Positions 6,872 to 14,796 of a DNA stretch of 21,354 nt are shown here, piece by piece (positions within the stretch are counted from its first letter, which is position 1; each line of letters opens with the position of its first letter). Source of the stretch: G039029935 sp039029935 (GTDB taxonomy: Bacteria; Chloroflexota; Anaerolineae; Caldilineales; Caldilineaceae); assembly GCA_039029935.1 (NCBI GenBank), contig JBCCFC010000052.1, positions 1 to 21,354 on the forward strand, in the 5' to 3' direction. The notes below the pieces were generated by a model. That model was not told where the DNA came from. It saw nothing but the letters and a program-made list of their open reading frames with translations, and did not search any database. The position numbers and the translations under genes were made by a program.

Positions 6872-7963
6872 ATGAATTCAAAAATCGTAGTCCTAGCTGG
6901 TGACGGCATTGGCCCAGAAGTCACCAACGAGGCAAAAAAAATCTTAGATGTGGTCGCCAACAAATTCAACCATACATTTGAGTATGATCACCAACTGATG
7001 GGTGGTTGTGCCATTGACGCCACAGGCAGCAGTCTACCAGATGAAACAGTAGAAGCCTGTAAAGTGGCAGATGCCGTATTGCTGGGTGCAGTCGGTGGTC
7101 CCAAATGGGATGACCCCAATGCATCGGATCGTCCAGAGCGTGGGTTGCTGGGCATTCGCAAGGCACTCAACTTGTTCGCCAACCTGCGTCCGGTCAAGCT
7201 GCACGATCAACTCATTAGTGCCAGTAGCTTGAAGGAAGAGGTGTTGGCAGGTGTTGATTTGCTTGTTATCCGTGAACTTACGGGCGGTGTCTACTTTGGC
7301 CCGCGTGAAGAGGCGGGTGATGAAGGGTATCAGGCGCATGACACGATGGTCTACACAAAGCCGGAGATTGAGCGTGTCTTGCGAATGGCTGCCGTTGCGG
7401 CGATGGGACGCAGCAAGAAGTTGGCAAGCATTGACAAGGCCAACGTACTGGCATCAAGCCGTTTGTGGCGTCGCGTTGCGGAAGAGGTGTTGGCTGACTA
7501 CCCAGAGCTTGAGGTTGAACACATCTTGGTCGATGCGATGGCAATGCATTTGATTCGTCGTCCGGCTGACTTTGATGTCGTCGTCAGCGGCAATCTCTTT
7601 GGCGATATCTTGACCGATGAAGCGTCGATGCTCGCTGGCTCAATGGGTATGTTGCCATCCGCAAGCTTGGGTGACATCATCAACAGCAAGGGCAAACCGC
7701 TGGGCATGTACGAGCCAATTCACGGCAGCGCACCGGACATCGCCGGGCAGGGCATTGCTAATCCACTGGCAATGATTGTCAGTGCAGCCATGATGCTGCG
7801 TCACAGCCTTGGGCTTGAGCAGGAAGCGGCTGCGATTGAAGCGGCAGTCGATGATGTGTTGAATGAGGGTGTGCGTACGCGAGATATTGCCCACACCGGC
7901 ACGGAAGTTGTGGAGACAACCGTGATGGGTGATTTGGTAGCGGAGAAGTTGGCGACACTGTAG
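6872..7963 (+). CDS. leuB: 3-isopropylmalate dehydrogenase
   Basis: Oxidative decarboxylation of 3-isopropylmalate (leucine) and, in the citramalate route, of 3-methylmalate to 2-oxobutyrate, using NAD+. At 363 residues it has the usual bacterial length. Key residues are visible: the nucleotide/substrate motif VVLAGDGIGPEV, Arg96 and Arg106 in RPERGLLGIRKALNLFANLRP, Arg134 and Tyr141 in RELTGGVYFG, Lys189 in DKANVLASSRLW, and the Mg2+ aspartates Asp221, Asp245 and Asp249 in NLFGDILTDEASMLAGSMGMLPSAS (read as two parts). EPIHGSAPDIAGQGIANP is the NAD-binding loop. The ribosome site is weak (GAGA at 6861-6864). It is separated from leuCD by a toxin-antitoxin pair but co-directional. A 12-bp hairpin follows the stop. 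Confidence 0.95.
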   Translation: MNSKIVVLAGDGIGPEVTNEAKKILDVVANKFNHTFEYDHQLMGGCAIDATGSSLPDETVEACKVADAVLLGAVGGPKWDDPNASDRPERGLLGIRKALNLFANLRPVKLHDQLISASSLKEEVLAGVDLLVIRELTGGVYFGPREEAGDEGYQAHDTMVYTKPEIERVLRMAAVAAMGRSKKLASIDKANVLASSRLWRRVAEEVLADYPELEVEHILVDAMAMHLIRRPADFDVVVSGNLFGDILTDEASMLAGSMGMLPSASLGDIINSKGKPLGMYEPIHGSAPDIAGQGIANPLAMIVSAAMMLRHSLGLEQEAAAIEAAVDDVLNEGVRTRDIAHTGTEVVETTVMGDLVAEKLATL

Positions 7964-7976
7964 CCAGTTTATATGC

Positions 7977-8014
7977 TAATCCGTATCCGCGTTGAAAAAA
8001 GTGGATACGGATTA
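7977..8014. terminator. Perfect 12-bp hairpin after leuB (possible transcript end)
   Basis: TAATCCGTATCC (7977-7988) pairs perfectly with GGATACGGATTA (8003-8014) around a 14-nt loop, 13 nt after the leuB stop. There is no U-tract after it, so it is not a classical intrinsic terminator. It could still end or stabilise the leuB mRNA, or be a small dispersed repeat. Confidence 0.45.
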
Positions 8015-8046
8015 ACATGGTGTAAGCGTTTGAAGGGGTTTGACAC

Positions 8047-8763
8047 ATGACGGTAGCAGAAAGAACAAAAGTGCCATTAATTTCATCTGCTTTAAACAAA
8101 TTTTTATACACCGATGAAGAGTTGATTGAGAGCAAGCCCTATTCTGAGAACGGGCAGAAAGATTTTGATAGTTTAGGCCACCCACTCTACGTTTCCGAAG
8201 AGACTTATTGGGCAGAATATTATGAGCATGAAATCAATTACGAGTGGAACAACGGCATTTTAGAGGAGAAGTCTGTGGCCTCCCTATCACAATATCGCAT
8301 GTATCGCTGGTTCTTGAAAATATTGGAAAGTTACTTAGAAGTTACTGAAAATGCAGAAATCTTGGCTTTAGAAACCGGATTTTTACTGTCTCTTGCCAAT
8401 CGCAATGCCGTCCGCAAACCAGATATCGGTGTTGTTCGTCGCGACAATCCTATCCCAATTCAAGCAGATTTACGTCATTATCCAGGTATTTTTGATCTCT
8501 GTGTGGAATCGCTATCGGACTCCAGTAAGAAAGAGGTTAGCCGAGATACGGTTGACAAATTGGGCGAGTATCAGCATGTGGGTGTACGTGAATATTATAT
8601 TCTGGATGACCGCCCAAATCGTCACGCTGAATTTTACCATATGAACGCATCGGGTATTTATGTGCCAATTCCGCGAATACATGGCGGCGATGTCATTCAG
8701 TCTATAGTTTTACCTGGTTTTCAATTCCGTATCAGTGATTTATATCAACAGCCCCATTTGTGA
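8047..8763 (+). CDS. Uma2 family protein, probably shortened by an in-frame TGA
   Basis: A 238-residue open frame with a complete Uma2 core: the YYEHEINYEWNNGILEEK strand region (about 58-75), KPDIGVV (Asp126), FDLCVESLSDSS (Glu154), D-x-VDKLGEYQHVGVREYYILD (Lys171, Tyr175, about 167-187). The start ATG has AAGGGG at 8033-8038. The frame stops at TGA 8761-8763, but the same frame continues for 47 further sense codons that encode the usual post-core Uma2 sequence and coiled-coil tail. The nuclease core itself is intact, so the shortened protein may still fold. The most likely explanation is a nonsense change such as CGA to TGA. TGA is used as an ordinary stop by other genes here (for example ppc), so recoding is unlikely. 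A sequencing error is the alternative. Confidence 0.8.
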   Translation: MTVAERTKVPLISSALNKFLYTDEELIESKPYSENGQKDFDSLGHPLYVSEETYWAEYYEHEINYEWNNGILEEKSVASLSQYRMYRWFLKILESYLEVTENAEILALETGFLLSLANRNAVRKPDIGVVRRDNPIPIQADLRHYPGIFDLCVESLSDSSKKEVSRDTVDKLGEYQHVGVREYYILDDRPNRHAEFYHMNASGIYVPIPRIHGGDVIQSIVLPGFQFRISDLYQQPHL

Positions 8764-8907
8764 GACTTGGTAGAAGACCCAATTTATCAAGACTTTATCA
8801 AGGTTGAATACCAACATGAGCGAGCAATCGCTCAACAACAGGCACAACGGGCTGAACGTTTTGCAGCAAAACTTCGCGAGTTAGGCATTGATCCCAATCA
8901 GCTATAA
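8764..8907 (+). pseudogene. Detached C-terminal tail of the preceding Uma2 gene
   Basis: Directly after the TGA at 8761-8763 and in the same frame, 47 sense codons run to TAA at 8905-8907. They encode DLVEDPIYQDFIKVEYQHE, then a Gln/Arg-rich helix (AIAQQQAQRAER) and the terminal FAAKLRELGIDPNQL. This matches the tail architecture of the two Uma2-like genes at the left end (LRAIGVDPEKI and MRSVGMDPDTI). There is no start codon with a ribosome site for it, so it is read as the lost tail of the upstream gene rather than a separate gene. Confidence 0.75.
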
Positions 8908-8943
8908 ACGGATGAGTTTGAGTTATTGCTATAAGGGGCGATT

Positions 8944-9252
8944 ATGACATTAGATACAATCAAAACAATCGCAATTCCGGCTTGTCACAAATATGATGTC
9001 AAATGGCTGGATATTTTTGGCTCATTTGCGAGAGGTTCCGAAACACCTCAAAGCGACATTGATTCTCTTGTTGAATTTGAAAACCCACATATTCGATCCG
9101 CGAAAAGATTTTTTGGACTACTCCATTATTTTGAAGATGCATTAAACCGAAAGATTGATTTGTTGACAACCCATAGCCTCAAAAATCCCTATTTTCGTGA
9201 TAGAGTCTTGAGTGAAAAGATAAATATCTATAATCAATTAACACAAAAGTAG
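8944..9252 (+). CDS. MNT-type minimal nucleotidyltransferase, MntA-like, without HEPN partner
   Basis: A 102-residue minimal nucleotidyltransferase. The signature GSFARGSETPQSDIDSLVEF contains Gly26-Ser27 and the metal-binding Asp38 and Asp40; a third acidic residue, Asp72, is in RKIDLLT. Proteins of this family (MntA) usually act as antitoxins that AMPylate a HEPN-domain RNase encoded next to them. Here the upstream neighbour is a broken Uma2 gene and the downstream neighbour, 13 nt away, is ppc, so no HEPN gene is adjacent. It is an orphan, possibly a remnant of a HEPN-MNT pair, or a partner of something elsewhere. The start has AAGGGG at 8933-8938. The usual Leu after DID is Ser, which should not affect catalysis. 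Confidence 0.8.
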   Translation: MTLDTIKTIAIPACHKYDVKWLDIFGSFARGSETPQSDIDSLVEFENPHIRSAKRFFGLLHYFEDALNRKIDLLTTHSLKNPYFRDRVLSEKINIYNQLTQK

Positions 9253-9265
9253 GGGTTTGAGCTGA

Positions 9266-12139
9266 ATGGCTAAACAACAAAAAAAGACACAGAAAAAGGA
9301 GACCAGCGAATCTGCTGTACGCCAGAGCCAGAACATCACTGCACAACAAGATGTACAGGTAGCTGACGGACAGAGTCGCACAAAGTCTCTTAGCGAAATG
9401 ATCCGACTGCTTGGCGATCTCCTTGGTGAGACAATCATCGAGCAGGAAGGTCAGGCAATTTTTGATCAGGAAGAAAAAATGCGTGCGCTTGCCAAAGCGT
9501 GGCGTACTGGTGATGAATCGGTTGTCAAGTCGATTCATACGGCTGTTGAAAATTTATTGAACGATCTACCCAAAGCCAGGGCCGTCTTGAAGGCATTTAC
9601 CACGTATTTCCAACTCATCAATCTGGCCGAAGAGCAGGGGCGTGTCAATATTCTGCGTGAGCGGGCGCAGAAAGCCTATAGCGACAACGAGCCGATGAAC
9701 GAGACGATTGCCAGTGCAGTGGAGCGTTTAAAAGACGAAGGATTGACCGCCAAAGAAATGCAGTCAATTTTGAACTCGCTCTATATCAGCCCTGTGTTTA
9801 CGGCTCACCCAACTGAAACCAAACGCCGTATTATCCATGTTAAGCTGAAAACACTTGCCGATGCATTGTCACAGTGGAGTTCGGGTGCATTAACTGCGCA
9901 GGAGGAAAACTTAGTTCTTGACGACATTCATCGTCACATCGACATGCTCTGGCAGAGTACCGAAACACGTGACCGCCGCCCGACTGTGATGGATGAGGTA
10001 CGCAATACGGGACTCTATTTTTATGAAGTAACCGTCTTTAATCTGGTTCCGCAAATCTATCGCGAGATGAAACGTGCGCTTGCCACAGCCTACCCTGACA
10101 CAACCTTTGAGATTCCGATTTTTCTGCGCTATGGTTCGTGGATTGGTGGCGACCGCGATGGCAACCCCTATGTTACGCTAAAAATTACAGAAGACACGCT
10201 GCGTGAACAGAAAGACTTTATCCTTTCTCGTTATGCGGAAGAAATTCGTTCTCTCTATGAACAGCTAAGTCCTGCTACTGGCCGTGTCCAATTTAACCAA
10301 GACCTGTTGGACAGCATTGAACAGGATTTGAAATTGTTTCGCCGGAGCGAACTAGAGCGACTGAGCCTTGACCGCTTTAGCATTGAACCCTATCGCCAAA
10401 AGTTAATCATGATGTATCAGCGGCTGCAAGCCTCGCTTGCAGTCAATGAACAGCCTTGGGAGAGTGTTGCGCCCAATCCAAAAGCATACACCCATGCGGA
10501 TGAGTTGTTGCATGATCTAAAATTGATTGACACCAGTCTACGCCAGAATAATGGCGCGCGTATTGCCGAAGGCTTAACAGCCGACTTAATTCGTGCGGTC
10601 GAGAGCTTTGGCTTCCATTTGGCCTCGCTGGATGTCCGTCAACATGCGGCGCGCCACCGTAGTGCCTTGTCTGAGATTTTGCAAACCTATGATCTGATGC
10701 TTGACTATGACTCCCGTGACGAACGTGAGAAAATCAGGCTGCTGACGCAAGAACTAAATAGTCTGCGCCCACTCACCTCTGAGCTACAGTTTAGTGATGA
10801 AACCAACCAGACCATCGAGCTTTTCCGGCTGATGAAACGCGCCCATCACTTTTTGGGCAAGGAATCCATGCCAACCTATATCATCAGCATGACAATGGAA
10901 GTCAGCAACATGCTGGAGGTGTTGCTCTTTGCCAAGGATGCAGGGCTGTTTGGTGAGGTCAACGTCGTGCCGCTGTTTGAGACAGTGTCTGATCTGCAAG
11001 CTGCCCCCGAACTGATGGCGACCATGTTTGAGCATCCCGTCTATCAACGTCACTTGGCACAGCGGGGCAACCAGCAGCAAATCATGATCGGCTATAGCGA
11101 TTCCAACAAAGATGGTGGCTATTTGCAGGCAAACTGGATGCTCTACAAAGCGCAACGTGCCTTGGCACAGACCTGTGATGAACATGGCGTCACATTGACG
11201 CTCTTTCACGGTCGTGGCGGTACGTTGGGGCGCGGTGGTGGCCCGGCCAATCGAGCCATTCTTGCGCAACCACCAGAGTCCGTGCGCGGTCGATTGCGTG
11301 TCACAGAGCAGGGTGAGGTTGTGAGTAGCCGCTATGCCAATCCCTACATCGGTCATCGCCATCTCGAACAGTTAATCAGTGCGGTGCTGTTAACCAGTGG
11401 TAAACGTCCAGAATTGCCCAAAGAGGATGAGTGGAGTACCATTCTGGATACACTCAGCACCCAGGCATATGTCAAATATCGCTCGTTGGTGGAAAAACCG
11501 CAGTTCATTGTCTACTTCCATCATGCATCGCCCATCGACCACATCGGCGCATTGAATATTGGCTCCCGTCCAGCGCGCCGCAAAGAGACCAAAGATATTG
11601 ACGATCTGCGCGCCATCCCTTGGGTCTTTGCATGGACACAGTCGCGCGTCAACCTACCAAGTTGGTATGGCTTAGGGACAGCACTGGAAACGTGGCTCAA
11701 CGAAGAAGGCGCCGAGGACCAGTCACGACTTGCGGCGTTGCGAGAAATGTACGAGTCGTGGCCTTTCCTCAAGGCAGTCTTTGACAATGTGGAGATGGGG
11801 CTGACCAAGGCGGATATGGGGATTGCCACACTCTATGCCAGCCTTACTGATGATGAAACACGCAAAGCCGTTTTTGATGATATTTTGGATGAATATGGGC
11901 GTACCAAGCGTATGATTCTTGCGGTGACAGATACCAAGGAATTGTTAGACGGCCAGACGTGGCTACAACGCAGCATTCAGGTACGCAACCCATATGTTGA
12001 TCCGTTAAATTACATACAGGTCGAATTATTACGGCGGTTACGCACGGATGAGACCAATCCAGAGAAAAAAGAAGCACTACTTGAGGCAATCCTGTTGTCG
12101 GTCAACGGCATTGCCGCAGGGTTACAGAACACGGGGTGA
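9266..12139 (+). CDS. ppc: Phosphoenolpyruvate carboxylase
   Basis: Carboxylates PEP to oxaloacetate with bicarbonate; a cytoplasmic anaplerotic enzyme. At 957 residues it is slightly longer than the 880-residue E. coli enzyme, partly through a charged, Lys/Gln-rich N-terminal extension of about 40 residues. Catalytic motifs are intact: VFTAHPTETKRR with His181, GSWIGGDRDGNPYVT, ASLDVRQHAARH, IGYSDSNKDGG with Lys615, FHGRGGTLGRGGGP, and the invariant C-terminal QNTG. ATG 9266 is chosen because AGGGG lies about 10 nt upstream and family similarity begins soon after. It is 13 nt after the MNT gene and 13 nt before cimA, so ppc and cimA almost certainly share an mRNA, linking oxaloacetate supply to isoleucine synthesis. 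Confidence 0.97.
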   Translation: MAKQQKKTQKKETSESAVRQSQNITAQQDVQVADGQSRTKSLSEMIRLLGDLLGETIIEQEGQAIFDQEEKMRALAKAWRTGDESVVKSIHTAVENLLNDLPKARAVLKAFTTYFQLINLAEEQGRVNILRERAQKAYSDNEPMNETIASAVERLKDEGLTAKEMQSILNSLYISPVFTAHPTETKRRIIHVKLKTLADALSQWSSGALTAQEENLVLDDIHRHIDMLWQSTETRDRRPTVMDEVRNTGLYFYEVTVFNLVPQIYREMKRALATAYPDTTFEIPIFLRYGSWIGGDRDGNPYVTLKITEDTLREQKDFILSRYAEEIRSLYEQLSPATGRVQFNQDLLDSIEQDLKLFRRSELERLSLDRFSIEPYRQKLIMMYQRLQASLAVNEQPWESVAPNPKAYTHADELLHDLKLIDTSLRQNNGARIAEGLTADLIRAVESFGFHLASLDVRQHAARHRSALSEILQTYDLMLDYDSRDEREKIRLLTQELNSLRPLTSELQFSDETNQTIELFRLMKRAHHFLGKESMPTYIISMTMEVSNMLEVLLFAKDAGLFGEVNVVPLFETVSDLQAAPELMATMFEHPVYQRHLAQRGNQQQIMIGYSDSNKDGGYLQANWMLYKAQRALAQTCDEHGVTLTLFHGRGGTLGRGGGPANRAILAQPPESVRGRLRVTEQGEVVSSRYANPYIGHRHLEQLISAVLLTSGKRPELPKEDEWSTILDTLSTQAYVKYRSLVEKPQFIVYFHHASPIDHIGALNIGSRPARRKETKDIDDLRAIPWVFAWTQSRVNLPSWYGLGTALETWLNEEGAEDQSRLAALREMYESWPFLKAVFDNVEMGLTKADMGIATLYASLTDDETRKAVFDDILDEYGRTKRMILAVTDTKELLDGQTWLQRSIQVRNPYVDPLNYIQVELLRRLRTDETNPEKKEALLEAILLSVNGIAAGLQNTG

Positions 12140-12152
12140 TTGAAGCACAATT

Positions 12153-13784
12153 ATGCGAATTCAACTATACGATACGACGCTGCGAGACGGCACACAGGGG
12201 GAAGGCGTCTCGCTCAGTTGTGAAGACAAACTACGTATCTCTCGCCGGCTTGATGAGTTTGGCACAGACTACATTGAGGGTGGCTGGCCCGGCTCCAATC
12301 CCAAAGACATGGAGTTCTTTGAACGCGCCCAGACCGAGCTTGACCTCAAACATGCCAAAATTGCTGCCTTTGGGTCAACCTGTAAGGCCAATGTGGACCC
12401 TGCCAATGATGCCCAAATTCAGCTATTGATTCAGGCCAATACGCCTGTTGTGACCATTTTTGGTAAAAGTTGGGACTTGCACGTTGACAAAGTTTTGCGC
12501 ACAACGATGGAAGAAAACCTTCGCATGATCCGCGATTCTGTACAGTATCTCAAAAGCCAAGGCAAAGAGGTAATCTACGATGCCGAACACTTCTTTGACG
12601 GCTACAAAGAGAACCCAGAATATGCACTGGCAACACTGCAATCGGCCATTGTCGGTGGGGCGGATAGCATCGTCCTCTGTGATACAAATGGTGGTGGTTT
12701 GCCTTGGGAGGTGGCGGATGCCGTCATCACCGTGCGCCGTGATGTGTTAGGGCATAATATTGACGACCAAGGCAATGATTTGGGTGCAAATGGTAATGAG
12801 CCACCTGCTGCCAGAGTCACACTCGGTATCCATGCTCACAACGACAGCGAGACTGGGGTTGCCAATACGCTGGATGCCGTCCGTCATGGTTGTAACCATG
12901 TTCAGGCAACGATGAACGGCTATGGTGAACGTTGCGGCAACGCTAACATGGTCAGCGTCATCCCCGATCTGCAACTCAAAATGGGCTATGATGTTGTGCC
13001 ACCCGAAAAGTTGACCCAACTGGCTGAGTTGAGCCATTATGTGAGCGAATTGGCAAACTTGACACCAGATTCACATCAACCCTTTGTTGGCAGTAGTGCC
13101 TTTGCGCACAAGGGGGGAACCCATGTCAACGCGGTGGTAAAGCATACCATGAGCTATCAGCACGTGGACCCGGCACTGGTTGGTAACGAGACCCGTGTAC
13201 TGGTCAGTGAACTGAGCGGCAAGGACAATATCGCTGTCAAAAAGCGTGAGTTTGGGCTGGAAGGGCTGTCCCGTGAACAGGAGCGTGTTGTTCTCAATCA
13301 GATCAAGGAGATGGAGAACGCGGGCTTTGCCTTTGAAAGTGCCGAAGCCAGTGTCGAACTTCTGTTGCGTCGCGTCCGTGAAGATTACACCGTACCCTTT
13401 GAATTGATTGACTACACCGCATCAGTCGAGAACCGCATGGGGCGTGGTCTCTTTGCTGAAGCCACCGTCAAGGTGAAAGTCGAAGACAAGGTATACCACG
13501 AAGTTGCTGAAGGCAATGGCCCGGTCAACGCAATGGACTTGGCTCTGCGTAAAGCCATCGAACAGTTCTATCCATCGCTCAAACGCATCAGCCTCACTGA
13601 CTACAAAGTGCGTATCTTGGACAGTGACAGCGCAACGGGGGCGATGACGCGCGTGTTGATTTACAGCACTGATGGTGAACGCACATGGAGTACGGTGGGG
13701 GCGAGTACGAATATTATTGAAGCCAGTTGGATCGCGTTGTCAGATTCGGTAGAGTACTTTTTGTTGACGGATGGCTCAGAATAA
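12153..13784 (+). CDS. cimA: (R)-citramalate synthase
   Basis: Condenses pyruvate and acetyl-CoA to citramalate, the first step of threonine-independent isoleucine synthesis. At 543 residues it fits the long CimA/LeuA-like class. The HMGL-like TIM barrel is at about 1-280: LYDTTLRDGTQGEG (5-18, with the catalytic Arg-Asp), EGGWPGSNPKD (the CimA-type loop that separates it from LeuA), LCDTNGGGLPWE and the metal-binding HAHNDSETGVANTLDAV followed by NGYGERCGNAN. The C-terminal third (about 400-540), with EGNGPVNAMDLALRKAI, is the LeuA-type regulatory dimer domain, which normally binds the end product, here probably isoleucine. The start ATG is 13 nt after ppc; GGGGTGA at the ppc stop may be the ribosome site. 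Homocitrate synthase is less likely given the loop. Confidence 0.92.
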   Translation: MRIQLYDTTLRDGTQGEGVSLSCEDKLRISRRLDEFGTDYIEGGWPGSNPKDMEFFERAQTELDLKHAKIAAFGSTCKANVDPANDAQIQLLIQANTPVVTIFGKSWDLHVDKVLRTTMEENLRMIRDSVQYLKSQGKEVIYDAEHFFDGYKENPEYALATLQSAIVGGADSIVLCDTNGGGLPWEVADAVITVRRDVLGHNIDDQGNDLGANGNEPPAARVTLGIHAHNDSETGVANTLDAVRHGCNHVQATMNGYGERCGNANMVSVIPDLQLKMGYDVVPPEKLTQLAELSHYVSELANLTPDSHQPFVGSSAFAHKGGTHVNAVVKHTMSYQHVDPALVGNETRVLVSELSGKDNIAVKKREFGLEGLSREQERVVLNQIKEMENAGFAFESAEASVELLLRRVREDYTVPFELIDYTASVENRMGRGLFAEATVKVKVEDKVYHEVAEGNGPVNAMDLALRKAIEQFYPSLKRISLTDYKVRILDSDSATGAMTRVLIYSTDGERTWSTVGASTNIIEASWIALSDSVEYFLLTDGSE

Positions 13785-13809
13785 GATTTTGCATTGAATT
13801 CAGAGATAT

Positions 13810-13842
13810 AAGGTAGCAAAGCCACGTAATCTTTGCTACCTT
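13810..13842. terminator. 12-bp perfect hairpin between cimA and higB
   Basis: AAGGTAGCAAAG (13810-13821) pairs perfectly with CTTTGCTACCTT (13831-13842) around a 9-nt loop. It starts 25 nt after the cimA stop and ends 26 nt before the toxin start. It ends in only two T residues, so it may be a weak terminator for ppc-cimA or a regulatory palindrome bound by the HigA antitoxin. Confidence 0.5.
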
Positions 13843-13868
13843 CCGCATGTATGCTGGTTTATGATAGT

Positions 13869-14162
13869 ATGAGAGTCATCGCAAAACGGACTTTACGAGA
13901 GTTCTGGCAGAAGAATGCACAAGCAAAAAGGGCATTACAAGCGTGGCTTGAAGATGCTGAACGGGCTGACTGGAAAACACAAGCAGATATTCAACGGACT
14001 TATGGAGATGATGTAATTTTACCAGACAACCGTGCCGTATTTAATATTAAAGGAAATCACTATCGCTTGGTTGTCAAAATTCATTATAATCGAGGAGCCG
14101 TTTACATTCGTTTCATCGGTACACATCGCGAATATGATCGAGTTGATGTGTTGATGATTTAG
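13869..14162 (+). CDS. higB: HigB-type mRNA interferase toxin
   Basis: A 97-residue protein of the HigB toxin family (RelE fold, translation-dependent mRNA cleavage). Family features: MRVIAKRTLREFWQKNAQAK at the N-terminus, ALQAWLEDAERADWKTQADI, NRAVFNIKGNHYRLVVKIHY, and the C-terminal IRFIGTHREYDRVDV. The frame is open back to a TTG at 13833, but family similarity starts at the ATG at 13869, which is preferred although no good ribosome site is seen; TATGAT just upstream (13860-13865) raises the possibility of a nearly leaderless mRNA. The toxin gene precedes its antitoxin by 29 nt, the typical order for higBA. The pair sits between cimA and ilvD. Confidence 0.88.
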   Translation: MRVIAKRTLREFWQKNAQAKRALQAWLEDAERADWKTQADIQRTYGDDVILPDNRAVFNIKGNHYRLVVKIHYNRGAVYIRFIGTHREYDRVDVLMI

Positions 14163-14191
14163 GATATATGAGTAATTGAGATGGAGGGCTG

Positions 14192-14737
14192 ATGATAATC
14201 AAACCAATTCAAAATGAAAATGATTATGAAGAGGCATTGGCCGAAATTGAGCGACTTTTTGATGCTGAACCAGACTCGCCGGAATGTGATAAGCTAGATG
14301 TGCTTGTGACTCTTGTATCGGCATATGAAGATAAACATTATGATTTACCACCACCAGACCCAATTGATGCACTTGAATACTATATTGAAAGTCGTCATTT
14401 GACTGATGAAGCACTGGAGCCTTATATTGGGGCCAAGGAGGATGTCCGTGCTATCTTGACAAGGACGCAGCCTCTAACCCTGCCTATGATACGACGGCTA
14501 GAGGTTGGCACAGGTATTCCAGCCTCAATTTTGATACAACCCTATGAAGTGGAAGTTAACTTGTTTGTTGAAGAAACAACAAAAGTACGGATTCCTTGGA
14601 GAGATTGGTTAGCCAAACAGGATGAAATTATTTTACCTGTTTTGAAAAATTACAGCGGTATAGATGCTGAGGCACTGTGGCGTTTTGTTCGCAATGATTT
14701 AGAGCGTCGTCACGATGAACTAATTTTAGAGTTTTAA
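14192..14737 (+). CDS. higA: HigA-type antitoxin with an extra C-terminal domain
   Basis: A 181-residue protein. Residues 1-120 match HigA antitoxins: IKPIQNENDYEEALAEIERL, DKLDVLVTLVSAYEDKHY, PPDPIDALEYYIE, then a helix-turn-helix (about 68-107) including LEPYIGAKEDVRAILTRTQP and LTLPMIRRLEVGTGIP, ending at ILIQPYE. Ordinary members stop near here. This one continues about 60 residues (VNLFVEETTKVRIPWRDW through LERRHDELILEF), which I do not recognise. It should neutralise HigB and repress the operon; candidate sites are the hairpin at 13810-13842 and nearby sequence. The start has a strong GGAGGG at 14183-14188. Its stronger ribosome site compared with higB fits the usual antitoxin excess. 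Confidence 0.85.
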   Translation: MIIKPIQNENDYEEALAEIERLFDAEPDSPECDKLDVLVTLVSAYEDKHYDLPPPDPIDALEYYIESRHLTDEALEPYIGAKEDVRAILTRTQPLTLPMIRRLEVGTGIPASILIQPYEVEVNLFVEETTKVRIPWRDWLAKQDEIILPVLKNYSGIDAEALWRFVRNDLERRHDELILEF

Positions 14738-14796
14738 AATAACCGCAACAACCACCAAATTTTCAAAAATAAAGCAATTAACAGGGAGAAAACAAC

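Noticed and set aside
8761..8763. Selenocysteine or alternative-code reading of TGA
   Set aside because: No hairpin like a SECIS element was evident right after the codon, Uma2 proteins have no known selenocysteine at this place, and TGA serves as a normal stop for ppc, the MFS gene and others in the window.
10784..11362. 192-codon minus-strand open frame opposite ppc
   Set aside because: An antisense shadow across conserved ppc motifs; no ribosome site or recognisable product.
13833..13868. TTG start giving a 12-residue longer HigB
   Set aside because: The extra residues do not resemble the family N-terminus, and the TTG lies within the right arm of the hairpin at 13831-13842; ATG at 13869 begins the conserved MRVIAKRTL.
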